Positions 10,160-20,623 of a stretch of 64,000 nucleotides of DNA are shown here, in pieces. Positions within the stretch are counted from its first letter, which is position 1. Each line of letters opens with the position of its first letter. This DNA is from Leguminivora glycinivorella (taxonomy: Eukaryota; Arthropoda; Insecta; Lepidoptera; Tortricidae), in NCBI RefSeq assembly GCF_023078275.1, contig NC_062990.1, forward strand, positions 8,385,549 through 8,449,548, given 5' to 3'. The position numbers and the translations under genes are program-made. The notes under the pieces were generated by a model that was given only the letters and a program-made list of their open reading frames with translations, was not told where the DNA came from and searched no databases.

Positions 10160-13100
10160 TAAGTATTTGCACTTAAGGGTCCGAGCCCCCCTTTATTTGC
10201 ACTTAAGGGTCACAGGCAAACCATTACCCAACTTATTTTAAATACAACGTTGATCTTTCTTTTATGCGGGGGGCTTTGCCCCCCGAGCCCCCCTTTGTTT
10301 GCTCTGAAAGGTCACAAGAAAACGCTAACCCAACTTATTTTAAATACTACGTTAATCTTTCTTTTATGCGGGGGCTTCGCCCCCCGAGCCCCCCTTTTCG
10401 TTACTCTTAAGGGTAACAAGAAAACCCTAACCCAACTTATTTTAAATACAACGTTTACCTTTCTTTTATGCGGGGGGCTTCGCCCCCCGAGCCCCCCTTT
10501 TCGTTACTCTTAAGGGTCACAAGAAAACCCTAAACCAACTTATTTAAAATACAACGTTGATCTTTCTTTCGTGCGGGGGGCTTCGCCCCCCGAGCCCCCC
10601 TTTGTTTGCTCTTAAAGGTCACAAGAAAACGCTAACCCAACTTATTTTAAATACTACGTTAATCTTTCTTTTATGCTGGGGGCTTCGCCCCCCGAGCCCC
10701 CCTTTTCGTTACTCTTAAGGATCACAAGAAAACCCTAACCCAACTTATTTTAAATACTACGATGATATTTCTTTCATGCGGGGGCTTCGCCCCCCGAGCC
10801 CCCCTTTGTTTGCTCTTAAAGGTCACAAGAAAACGCTAACCCAACTTATTTAAAATACAACGTTGATCTTTCTTTCATGCGGGGGGCTTCGCCCCCCGAG
10901 CCCCCCTTTGTTTGCTCTTGAAGGTCACAAGAAAACGCTAACCCAACTTATTTTAAAAACAACGTTGATCTTTCTTTCATGCGGGGGCTTCGCCCCCCAA
11001 GCCCCCCTTTGTTTGCTCTTAAGGATCACAAGAAAACCCTAAACCAACTTATTTTAAATACAACGTTGATCTTTCTTTGATGCGGGGGCTTCGCCCCCCG
11101 AGCCCCCCTTTGTTTGCTCTTAAAGGTCACAAGAAAACGCTAACCCAACTTATCTTAAATACTACGTTGATCTTTCTTTCATGCGGGGGGCTTCGCCCTC
11201 CGAGCCCCCCTTTTCTTTACTCTTAAGGAACACAAGAAAACCCTAAACCAACTTATTTTAAATACAACGTTGATCTTTCTTTCATGCGGAGGGCTTCGCC
11301 CCCCGAGCCCCCCTTTGTTTGCTCTTAAATGTCACAAGAAAACGCTTACCCAACTTATCTTAAATACTACGTTGATCTTTCTTTCATGCGGGGGCTTCGC
11401 CCCCGAGCCCCCTTTGTTTGCTCTTAAAGGTCACAAGAAAACGCTAACCCAACTTATTCTAAATACTACGTTGATCTTTCTTTCATGCGGGGGGCTTCGC
11501 CCCCCGAGCCCCCCTTTGTTTGCTCTTAAAGGTCACAAGAAAACGCTAACCCAACTTATTCTAAATACTACGTTGATCTTTCTTTCATGCGGGGGCCTTT
11601 TCTTTACTCTTAAGGATCACAAGAAAACCTTAACCCAACTTATTTTAAATACAACGTTGATCTTTCTTTTATGCGGGGGGCTTAGCCCCCCGAGCCCCCC
11701 TTTGTTTGCTCTGAAAGGTCACAAGAAAACGCTAACACAACTTATTTTAAATACTACGTTAATCTTTCTTTTATGCGGGGGCGAAGCCCCCGAGCCCCCT
11801 TTGTTTACTCTTAAAGGTCACAAGAAAACGCTAACCCAACTTATCTTAAATACTACGTTGATCTTTCTTTCATGCGGGGGCTTCGCCCCCGAGCCCCCCT
11901 TTTCTTTACTCTTAAGGATTACAAGAAAACCCTAAACCAACTTATTTTAAATACAACGTTGATCTTTCTTTCATGCGGGGGGCTTCGCCCCCCGAGCCCC
12001 CCTTTGTTTGCTCTTAAATGTCACAAGAAAACGCTAACCCAACTTATTTTAAATACAACGTTGATCTTTCTTTCATGCGGGGGCTTCGCCCCCGAGCCCC
12101 CTTTGTTTGCTCTTAAAGGTCACAAGAAAACGCTAACCCAACTTATCTTAACTACTACGTTGATCTTTGTTTCATGCGGGGGGCTTCGCCCCCCGAGCCC
12201 CCCTTTGTTTGCTCTTAAAGGTCACAAGAAAACGCTAACCCAACTTATCTTAACTACTACGTTGATCTTTGTTTCATGCGGGGGGCTTCGCCCCCCGAGC
12301 CCCCCTTTGTTTGCTCTTAAAGGTCACAAGAAAACGCTAACCCAACTTATCTTAACTACTACGTTGATCTTTCTTTCATGCGGGGGCTTCGCCCCCGAGC
12401 CCCCTTTGTTTGCTCTTAAAGGTCACAAGAAAACGCTAACCCAACTTATCTTAAATACTACGTTGATCTTTCTTTCATGCGGGGGCTTCGCCCCCGAGCC
12501 CCCTTTTCTTTACTCTTAAGGACCACAAGAAAACCCTAAACCAACTTATTTTAAATACAACGTTGATCTTTCTTTCATGCGGGGGCTTCGCCCCCGAGCC
12601 CCCCTTTGTTTGCTCTTAAATGTCACAAGAAAACGCTAACCCAACTTATTTTAAATACAACGTTGATCTTTCTTTCATGCGGGGCTTCGCCCCCCGAGCC
12701 CCCCTTTGTTTGCTCTTAAAGGTCACAAGAAAACGCTAACCCAACTTATCTTAACTACTACGTTGATCTTTCTTTCATGCGGGGGCTTCGCCCCCCGAGC
12801 CCCCCTTTGTTTGCTCTTAAAGGTCACAAGAAAACGCTAACCCAACTTATTATAAATACTACGTTGATCTTTCTTTCATGCGGGGGCTTCGCCCCCCGAG
12901 CCCCCCTTTGTTTGCTCTTAAAGGTCACACGAAAACGCTAACCCAACTTATTCTAAATACTACGTTGATCTTTCTTTCATGCGGGGGCCTTTTCTTTACT
13001 CTTAAGGATCACAAGAAAACCTTAACCCAACTTATTTTAAATACAACGTTGATCTTTCTTTTATGCGGGGGGCTTCGCCCCCCGAGCCCCCCTTTGTTTG

Positions 13101-14280
13101 CTCTGAAAGGTCACAAGAAAACGCTAACCCAACTTATCTTAACTACTACGTTGATCTTTCTTTCATGCGGGGGGCTTCGCCCCCCGAGCCCCCCTTTGTT
13201 TGCTCTTAAGGATCACAAGAAAACCCTAAACCAACTTATTTTAAATACAACGTTGATCTTTCTTTCATGCGGGGGCTTCGCCCCCGAGCCCCCTTTGTTT
13301 GCTCTTAAATGTCACAAGAAAACGCTAACCCAACTTATTATAAATACTACGTTGATCTTTCTTTCATGCGGGGGCTTCGCCCCCGAGCCCCCTTTGTTTG
13401 CTCTTAAAGGTCACAAGAAAACGCTAACCCAACTTATTCTAAATACTACGTTGATCTTTCTTTCATGCGGGGGCCTTTTCTTTACTCTTAAGGATCACAA
13501 GAAAACCTTAACCCAACTTATTTTAAATACAACGTTGATCTTTCTTTTATGCGGGGGCTTCGCCCCCGAGCCCCCTTTGTTTGCTCTGAAAGGTCACAAA
13601 AAAACGCTAACCCAACTTATTTTAAATACTACGTTAATCTTTCTTTTATGCGGGGGCTTCGCCCCCGAGCCCCCTTTGTTTACTCTTAAAGGTCACAAGA
13701 AAACGCTAACCCAACTTATCTTAAATACTACGTTGATCTTTCTTTCATGCGGGGGCTTCGCCCCCGAGCCCCCTTTTCTTTACTCTTAAGGATCACAAGA
13801 AAACCCTAAACCAACTTATTTTAAATACAACGTTGATCTTTCTTTCATGCGGGGGCTTCGCCCCCGAGCCCCCCTTTATTTGCTCTTAAATGTCACAAGA
13901 AAACGCTAACCCAACTTATCTTAAATACTACGTTGATCTTTCTTTCATGCGGGGGCTTCGCCCCCGAGCCCCCTTTGTTTGCTCTTAAAGGTCACAAGAA
14001 AACGCTAACCCAACTTATTTTAAATACTACGTTGATCTTTCTTTCATGCGGGGGCTTCGCCCCCTAGCCCCCTTTTCTTTACTCTTAAGGATCACAAGAA
14101 AACCTTAACCAAACTTATTTTAAATACAACGTTGATCTTTCTTTTATGGGGGGCTTTGCCCCCGAGCCCCCCTTTGTTTGCTCTGAAAAGTCACAAGAAA
14201 ACGCTAACCCAACTTATTTTAAATACTACGTTGATCTTTCTTTCATGCTTCCCCCTCGAGCCCCCCCCTTTTTTTTTCTG
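10160..14280. repeat. ~4.1-kb minisatellite of about 41 hairpin-bearing units (~100 bp each)
   Basis: Unit landmarks on the plus strand, in order: GGGGGGCTTCGCCCCCC, GAGCCCCCCTTTGTTTGCTC, TTAAAGGTCACAAGAAAACG, CTAACCCAACTTATTTTAAA, TACTACGTTGATCTTTCTTT, CATGC. I count 41 occurrences of the GTTGATCTTT block or its variants between 10249 and 14230. Full units are about 98-105 bp depending on G/C run length (5 or 6); three short units (near 11592, 12982 and 13470) lack the hairpin. The G/C block is a 6-7 bp stem with a tiny loop. First units (10160-10240) are degenerate. Frames stay open for up to 303 codons because unit length is often a multiple of three; this is not taken as coding. Located in the intron that splits the otd homeobox. 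Confidence 0.95.
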
Positions 14281-15030
14281 TTCTTATCTTCCGGCACCAT
14301 CATCAGGCCTTGAAACCTAATCGTAGTCATAGTTCATTACAAGACTTTTCTAAGAAGCCCAAAAACAGCTATGATACGATGTTCCATCATGTAGTTCCAG
14401 TTCATATCTTCCGGCTCCATCATCAGACCTTGAATTCTAATCGTAGTCAAAGTTCATTACAAGACTTTTCTAAGAAGCCCAAAAACAGCTATGATACGAT
14501 GTTCTATCATGTAGTTCCAGTTCATATCTTCCGGCTCCATCATCAGACCTTGAAACCTAATCGTAGTCAAAGTTCATTACAAGACTTTTCTAAGAAGCCC
14601 AAAAACAGCTATGATACGATGTTCCATCATGTAGTTCCAGCTCATATCTTCCGGCTCCATCATCAGACCTTGAAACCTAATTGTAGTCAAAGTTCATTAC
14701 AAGACTTTCCTAAGAAGCCCAAAAACAGCTATGATACGATGTTCCATGATGTAGTTCCAGTTCATATCTTCCGGCTCCATCATCAGACCTTGAAACCTAA
14801 TCGTAGTCAAAGTTCATTACAAGACTTTTCTAAGAAACCCAAAAACAGCTATGATACGATGTTCCATCATGTAGTTCCAGTTCATATCTTTCGGCTTCAT
14901 CATCAGACCTTGAAACCTAATTGTAGTCAAAGTTCATTACAAGACTTTTCTAAGAAACCCAAAAACGGCTATGATACGATGTTCCATCATGTAGTTCCAG
15001 TTCATATCTTCCGACTCCATCATCAGATCA
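14281..15030. repeat. 120-bp tandem array, six units plus a partial seventh
   Basis: The landmark TCATATCTTCCGGCTCCATC begins at 14402 and recurs every 120 bases exactly (14522, 14642, 14762, 14882, then a partial at 15002); the first unit at 14282 is slightly diverged. Units differ by only a few substitutions. With a period of 40 codons the plus strand stays open for 286 codons (peptide unit HIFRLHHQTLKPNRSQSSLQ...), an arithmetic consequence of the period. The array abuts the hairpin minisatellite with no spacer. Confidence 0.95.
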
Positions 15031-15170
15031 GCTCAACAGTACCATATTATTGTATTGTCATCGGAACTATATATAGCTGCCAATTTTCATTACGCTACGA
15101 CTCCTGGAAGATGGTTAAATTAGCCTCCGCAGATTCCATTACATACATAGTTACATACACGACGACCTAA
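15002..15170 (+). repeat. Dispersed-repeat core from which the 120-bp array may derive
   Basis: The partial seventh unit continues into GATCAGCTCAACAGTACCAT, GTCATCGGAACTATATATAG and ATTCCATTACATACATAG, which resemble a dispersed lepidopteran repeat I have seen in other loci. The shared CATCATCAGA start suggests that the tandem units were amplified from this element. Inference from layout only. Confidence 0.4.
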
Positions 15171-16669
15171 TAAAAGCGTGTTAATAAAAATTGTAGGTAT
15201 CTCGTAATTTTCCGATTGTATCACACAACTCATCATTTTTAATCCAACAACAAACTACAAAAGGCAGCGACTAACAAGATCGTTATAAAAATAATTAAAC
15301 TCATGTTTGTCCAATTATATTCTCGATAAGATCTTCTATCGTCATCTTATCTCGCTAACGAGTCGCTGTTGGCGTCCATTTTGAATTGTTTATGTTGGCT
15401 GAAATGAAAAGCTTCGCGCTTTGATTTTAGTCTTTGGTTTCTTTTGTCTAATGGGCTCCACAGACGTTACTGATAATTTCATGCGATTTGCGTTACTTTG
15501 CAGGATTTTATTGATTGATTGAATTCGTCGCACCTATAGGCAATTCTTTGTCAGTAAATAATAATTTCATTTCTTCATTTTCTCTCTGTGTATGTTTGAA
15601 ACGAAAGTCATGGGGCAAACTTTACTCAGCCGATGGCAGTCAATTAAAGAGTAGAAATAGAAGGCTCAGTTTTCCAAAAAATCTAAATTTGCATTCGAAC
15701 CATGGCGTTTTCTAAAACAGATTCTATTGGTACATATGTTGAGATATTTTTGAATACTATAGAGGCTGTTTGATACTTTAACAAAGAAGGCCGTGACTAT
15801 CTCAGCATGTAAGAACCAATCCGGTTACCTCACTTTATGGGTGGTTTCCCATTATATCGGCTTATACTTTTTATCTACAGGCTATCTTAACTTAATTGAG
15901 AATATCGAAAGAACACAGGCAGGCCTTAAGTGAAAGCCGCAAGGGCTGTTTTAGAACTAGCCCACTTAAAGTAGGGGGGATTTAACGACTCGCCACACTC
16001 TCGGTATTTTAACGTTATTATCTATAATTATCGGAGTAAATAAGCTACCGTTTGAAGCTTCTTGATTTATCGATGGGTAGAGATTTAGGAGATAATCTTA
16101 ATAGTGTAGATAAAGGGTTCTTGGCTTTCAACATGTATCGTAAGAAACTTGATTTAGCATAATTTAAATTAAATTACCTTTCTGAAATTGTAAATAACTT
16201 TGAGAAAAATCGTTATTTAATAGCGAAACTTCTTCCCCTTTCAGGCGTTTTGGATTTTGTTATAATATTAAATTCATTAAAAGATATTTCTGTAAGTACT
16301 TACTAAAAACAAAGTTTACATTACTGTTCATTCACCCGCTCGGTAACACCATTTTGTCATGGGACTATTTATTTTTCTAGTAAGAAACCAATGGCTTGTC
16401 TTTCCTTTTGTTAAGATGTTTTGATCAAAACTATCCTGTATTTCTTAGAAAAGGGCTTGACATTTACAAATCTCTTAAGCCCTAAACACAATATGTAGTG
16501 TTTAACATCGCAAACTAAAGGTCAAAACGAAAACTTTATGCTCTCGGTTCCTAAAAGGCTTCTTCAAACATGTCCTTCACCGACTTCCCTTAGGATCCGA
16601 AGGCAATGTTGTTTCAACATAAGTTACAATCCCAATAAAATACCCGTTTAAGTAAACCTTTTCAGTTAC
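15171..16669. other. Rest of otd intron 2, nothing recognised
   Basis: AT-rich and free of obvious transposons over about 1.5 kb upstream of the homeobox donor. The small ORF at 15515-15715 has no recognisable similarity. A repeat-free stretch beside a developmental exon is a reasonable place to look for conserved enhancers, but the sequence alone does not show one. Confidence 0.4.
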
Positions 16670-16824
16670 CTGTACTCTAGACTCCGGTAGGTTGATCTTA
16701 AGCGCCACCTCTTCTCTCATGAAGATGTCGGGGTACCTCGTCTTGCCAAACAACGCTTCTAACACGTCGAGCTGCGCGCGAGTGAACGTCGTTCGCTCCC
16801 GCCGTTGCTTTCGGGGATTCACGC
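16670..16824 (-). CDS. otd: Orthodenticle/Otx homeobox protein, coding exon 2 (homeodomain positions 1-46)
   Basis: Completes split Gly78 and encodes residues 79-129: VNPRK followed by homeodomain positions 1-46, QRRERTTFTRAQLDVLEALF then GKTRYPDIFMREEVALKINL and PESRVQ. This matches the Otx/Otd class essentially residue for residue; the Gly at position 21 (GKTRYPD) is, as I recall, the insect Otd form where vertebrate OTX has Ala. R5, the minor-groove arm and helices 1 and 2 are intact. The acceptor is TTCTCTTTTCCCAG (AG at 16826-16825); the donor is AGAGTACAG|GTAACTG. Phase 1 on entry and 0 on exit. The protein is a nuclear DNA-binding transcription factor which, by family knowledge, patterns the anterior head, brain and eyes. 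Confidence 0.97.
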
Positions 16825-16826
16825 CT

Positions 16827-18090
16827 GGGAAAAGAGAAATGTTTGATTATTTAGTTGTTAAATAAAATGCCTTAAACCCTTAGAGTTGATGAGGAAGGGC
16901 CAATAGACTTAAAGTTAAGGCGACAACAGAGCTAAGTGAGGGACAGAAGAAGTGTTCGGCGAATTTGGAGAAGGAAAAGGTACCTTTTCTTACGTCTAGG
17001 ACGAAATGCTGCAATAGATCGAAATATAGATATAGTTATAATGTTCTTTTTGTTGGATTTTTTATTCTGAACTGTGAGGTTAACCAACGACTTTTTGGTA
17101 CCTATGGGATCATACAAATGTACAGAAGCTCGTTTGCAAAAGTTGCAAAACAGCGTATGACATGCTTATTTAAATTGAGAGACATGTTTGGCATTGTTTG
17201 TCCTGATCCTGAGATTACAGCAAAATTATGAAGTCTCGTCGTATCTTTTGTACTAAGGCTAAGCTAACCATTGAGCGTACGATATATTCCGGCTTTCTCT
17301 TTTTATAGTAAAGGCAATTTATCAGGCTAAACAAACAAGCTACCAAAACTATTGAGTACTTGTAAACGTGTAATCTCAACAAACAATAACATTCCTTAAC
17401 TGAAAATGAAAAAGAATTAGTCTATGCTCTATGGAGTCTATGGCACACAAAAGTCGAGACAAGCAGTCTGTCTTTGACCATTCACTCAACGCGCATAGAC
17501 AAATATTAATCTTTTTTAACGTCTGAAACTGTTCCTAGTTGTAGATGTGTCGATTTTTTGTAAGTTAGGATGTAATTTGAGTTTGAAATATGATGGTATA
17601 GTTTTTGATTGTGTAGGATTACAGGTATTAACATATGACCCGCTTTCGAGACTGTTTTGTTTGTGAATGATGACAGATAAATTCCTAAGTTGAATTGTAA
17701 GACATTTTTGTACGAGTAGGTTGGAGTTTTCCTATAGAGCTTACACTTACGTCAAGCTATAGTAGACCGTTTGTCTATGGGTTTAGACTTTTGTAAGCTG
17801 CTATGCCAAGTTAGTAGGGCTACAAGGCACGAGCGAGCGTAGATTGCGTTGCGAGTACTTTGTCACTTACAATATGAAAGTGCTACCAAAGGAATGTCTA
17901 TTATAAATTGTTTATAAGCTTTATGGTATGTACAGCGTTTAATACAGTTCACAAAGCTACAAGTAACTTGTTTAAACTCATTGACCAACATATAAAAATC
18001 GAACAAAGTTTTGCTCCATACCTACGTGAAGTTAATCAAGGGCACACAAGATAATTGTTTGAGTTCCAACATTCGTGTAGTCAAATTACT
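16827..18090. other. Intronic sequence, nothing recognised
   Basis: No transposon ends and no supported coding region. Overlapping short ORFs at 16932-17231 on both strands are uninformative. Confidence 0.45.
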
Positions 18091-18094
18091 TATA

Positions 18095-18358
18095 CAGTAT
18101 GTAAACTAACGAAAACCATTTACTGTAACCCGTAAATGTCCAGGTGATACTGAGAAACTTTTACTATGGGATCAACCCCGAAATCACGAAAATATCTTCT
18201 GACAGTTTCATAGGTAGTTTTATTTTATAGTAAGTATTTCCTATGGGAGAGTAAATTTTTATTTCGCGTTTTGGGTGTTGGTCCCATAGTAAAAGTTTCT
18301 CAGTATCACCTGAACATTTACGGGTTACAGTAAATGGTTTTCGTTAGTTTACATACTG
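18095..18358. mobile_element. 264-bp mariner-like MITE, copy 1, flanked by TA
   Basis: Ends CAGTATGTAAACTAACGAAA and, inverted, TTTCGTTAGTTTACATACTG, flanked by TA on each side (18093-18094, 18359-18360). The inverted arms run about 84 bp, through ACTGTAACCCGTAAATGT and GATACTGAGAAACTTTTACT. No coding capacity. A near-identical 262-bp copy lies at 53361-53622, differing mainly by a 2-base deletion. TA target and CAG-start fit the Tc1/mariner superfamily. Confidence 0.85.
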
Positions 18359-18831
18359 TATATCAATTATATCATAGAAAATTAGACAAGATTTTTTGTT
18401 AAAAATAGTATGAATCCGTAAAAATGTGTGGGTTTTTAAACCCATCGCTGACAGTGGGCCAATAAAATAAGTACTAAATTCTAAAATTAATTAGTAATTC
18501 GTAACACAGTAGAGGAATTCGGTCCGTTTTATTATAACTATAACAATAAAATGGAGAATCCGAATACGCAATAATATCCATATTTTAGTAAACATGACGA
18601 AATTAATGATATTCGGTAAAACTGGTTATAGATGTAGTCAATTGGCAGTCATTAATAATGATTAGTTTTTTTATAGACCACTACTGTGAATGGCTGTTTT
18701 TGTGAGGTTATGGTCATTTGCCAATGTCAATGTTATTAAAACATAATGTATCATAGACAAGACGCGTTACATGTGTCTTGCCAGGCAAGTATTTATCGCG
18801 CGACCATGATTGCCTGCGTTTTATCAGAAAT
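18359..18831. other. Intronic spacer, nothing recognised
   Basis: AT-rich. It includes a short TATCGCGCGACCATGAT fragment (18795-18811) matching one arm of the hairpin element at 47149-47245. Confidence 0.45.
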
Positions 18832-18848
18832 ATTATATATCTCACAGG

Positions 18849-19645
18849 ACATGCAGGAAGAGGCACCCTGGTGCATGCTCTTTGCCGACGACATCGTGCT
18901 TGTCGGAGAAGAGGGACTCGAGGTACAAGGCAGGTTAGCGAAGTGGCAACAGAGGCTGGAAAATGTTGGCTTGAAGATCAGTAGATCCAAAACAGAGTAT
19001 CTTTACTGTGACTTCGGCGGTCTTTCCGCCCCTGTTGCCATGACACTAGATGGCGAAATATTGCCTACCTGCTCGGATTTCAAGTACCTGGGTTCTCTCA
19101 TTCAGGGAGATGGCGAGATCGACAGAGCAGTTCAGCACAGGATTAATGCAGGATGGATGAAATGGCGACAGGTTACAGGCACAACCTGTGATCCCCGAAT
19201 GCCTCTCAGGCTGAAGGGGAAAATTTATAAATCAGTTATCCGACCTGTCGTCCTGTATGGAAGTGAGTGCTGGGCCACCAAGACGAATGATGAGAGAAGA
19301 CTGCATGTGAATGAAATGAGAATGTTGCGATGGATGTGTGGTGTGACAAGACTGGATAGGATTCGGAATGAGTATATAAGAGGAAGCCTGAAAGTAGCGC
19401 CAGTGACAGAGAAATTGAGAGGAAGTAGATTAGCATGGTATGGGCATGTAATGCGGAGGGATGAAAGCAATGTTATAAAACGAGTGATAAATATGAAAGT
19501 GGATGGATACAATGGTAGTGGAAGGCCTAAGAAAAGATGGATGGAATGTGTGAACAACGATATGAGAGTGAAAGGTATTAGTATGGAAATGACGGCTGAT
19601 AGAGAGAAATGGAGGAAGATGATCTGCTGCGCCGACCCCAAATAA
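18849..19645 (+). pseudogene. Reverse transcriptase C-terminal fragment of the RTE-like LINE
   Basis: An open frame runs to the TAA at 19643-19645. It contains the RT active-site motif LFADDIVLV, then KTEYLYC (motif D region), FKYLGSLIQGDGEID (motif E), RLKGKIYKSVIRPVVLYGSE, the WYGHVMRRDE block and GRPKKRWMECV near the end, an order typical of RTE/Craft-type C-termini. The N-terminal endonuclease and RT motifs 0-B are missing, so it cannot be functional. The apparent ORF start at 18746 lies in the genomic flank and is fortuitous. Codons are intact, with no frameshift. Confidence 0.88.
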
Positions 19646-19678
19646 TGGGAAAAGGGCAAGGGAATGATGATGATGATG
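18849..19678 (+). mobile_element. RTE-like LINE, 5'-truncated, with 17-bp target-site duplication
   Basis: The insertion is delimited by ATTATATATCTCACAGG at 18832-18848 and again at 19679-19695, an exact 17-bp duplication. The 3' end is a short (GAT)n/(GATGAT)n tail at about 19663-19680, characteristic of RTE-type elements, not poly(A). The 5' end is truncated within the reverse transcriptase. The preserved duplication and uninterrupted reading frame suggest a fairly young insertion. Confidence 0.9.
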
Positions 19679-19695
19679 ATTATATATCTCACAGG

Positions 19696-20065
19696 TAATA
19701 TTGGAACTCTGTATTATGTATAATTAAAGTGGATTAGGCTAATTCTGCACACATTGAAGTGAGTCATCAAGTGACAGATTCTGGAAATGTCAGCAAACTG
19801 AAACTCTCATAAAAAATAATGTATCATTGCAATGTCTCACTTTTCACTTTAAAGAGTCAGGCGGGCTGTAGAAAATTCAAAATTTAATCTAGAGCAATTT
19901 TGTGACAATATCAAGATATATTTGTTCAATTAAGATAAGCCGGTCCTATTTACAGTAACTTAAATGGGCGAGTTTATTCAAAGTTGTCCCCCCACTTTTT
20001 TTTATTTTAATTTTTTTTTGCGGTTTCCACTCAGAATCGCGAGCTCTTTCAATCCCTAATAGGAG
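19696..20065. other. Intronic spacer, nothing recognised
   Basis: AT-rich, no gene or repeat boundaries seen. Confidence 0.5.
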
Positions 20066-20623
20066 AAAAAACCGGCCAAGAGCGTGTCGGGCCACGCTCA
20101 GTGTAGGGTTCCGTAGTTTTCCGTATTTTTCTCAAAAACTACTGAACCTATCAAGTTCAAAACAATTTTCCTAGAAAGTCTTTATAAAGTTCTACTTTTG
20201 TGATTTTTTTCATATTTTTTAAACATATGGTTTAAAAGTTAGAGGGGGGGACGCACATTTTTTTCCTTTAGGAGCGATTATTTCCGAAAATATTAATATT
20301 ATCAAAAAACGATCTTAGTAAACCCTTATTCATTTTTAAATACCTATCCAACAATATATCACACGTTGGAGTTGGAATGAAAAAAAATATCAGCCCCCAC
20401 TTTACATGTAGGGGGGGTACCCTAATAAAACATTTTTTTCCATTTTTTATTTTTGCACTTTGTTGGCGTGATTGATATACATATTGGTACCAAATTTCAG
20501 CTTTCTAGTGCTGACGGTTACTGAGATTATCCGCGGACGGACGGACGGACGGACGGACGGACGGACGGACGGACAGACAGACATGGCGAAACTATAAGGG
20601 TTCCTAGTTGACTACGGAACCCT
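20066..20623 (-). repeat. Dispersed repeat family A, copy 2
   Basis: Reverse-complement copy of 5677-6221: begins AAAACCGGCCAAGAGCGTGT and ends AACTATAAGGGTTCCTAGTT followed by GACTACGGAACCCT. The (GGAC)n tract lies at about 20532-20573. Similar length to copy 1, with scattered substitutions. Confidence 0.8.

Larger units (their letters stand above)
5468..16669 (-). other. otd intron 2, splitting the homeobox (11.2 kb)
   Basis: The intron falls between homeodomain residues Q46 and V47, in recognition helix 3, a position I recall as typical of Otx and other paired-class genes. Donor: AGAGTACAG|GTAACTG (GT at 16669-16668). Acceptor AG at 5469-5468. It contains the repeats listed separately at 5677-15030. 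The remaining stretches (notably 15170-16669) show no gene. Confidence 0.85.

Noticed and set aside
10250..13789. Plus-strand ORFs of 215-303 codons across the minisatellite
   Set aside because: They repeat the tandem unit, lack a unique region, and lie inside an intron on the antisense strand. The open frame follows from unit lengths divisible by three.
10160..15030. CRISPR array
   Set aside because: There are no unique spacers between short repeats; whole units are repeated, and the DNA is from an animal genome.
14310..15170. 286-codon ORF with a 40-residue repeat
   Set aside because: It is simply the 120-bp tandem array read in one frame, continuing into a dispersed repeat; there is no recognisable domain.
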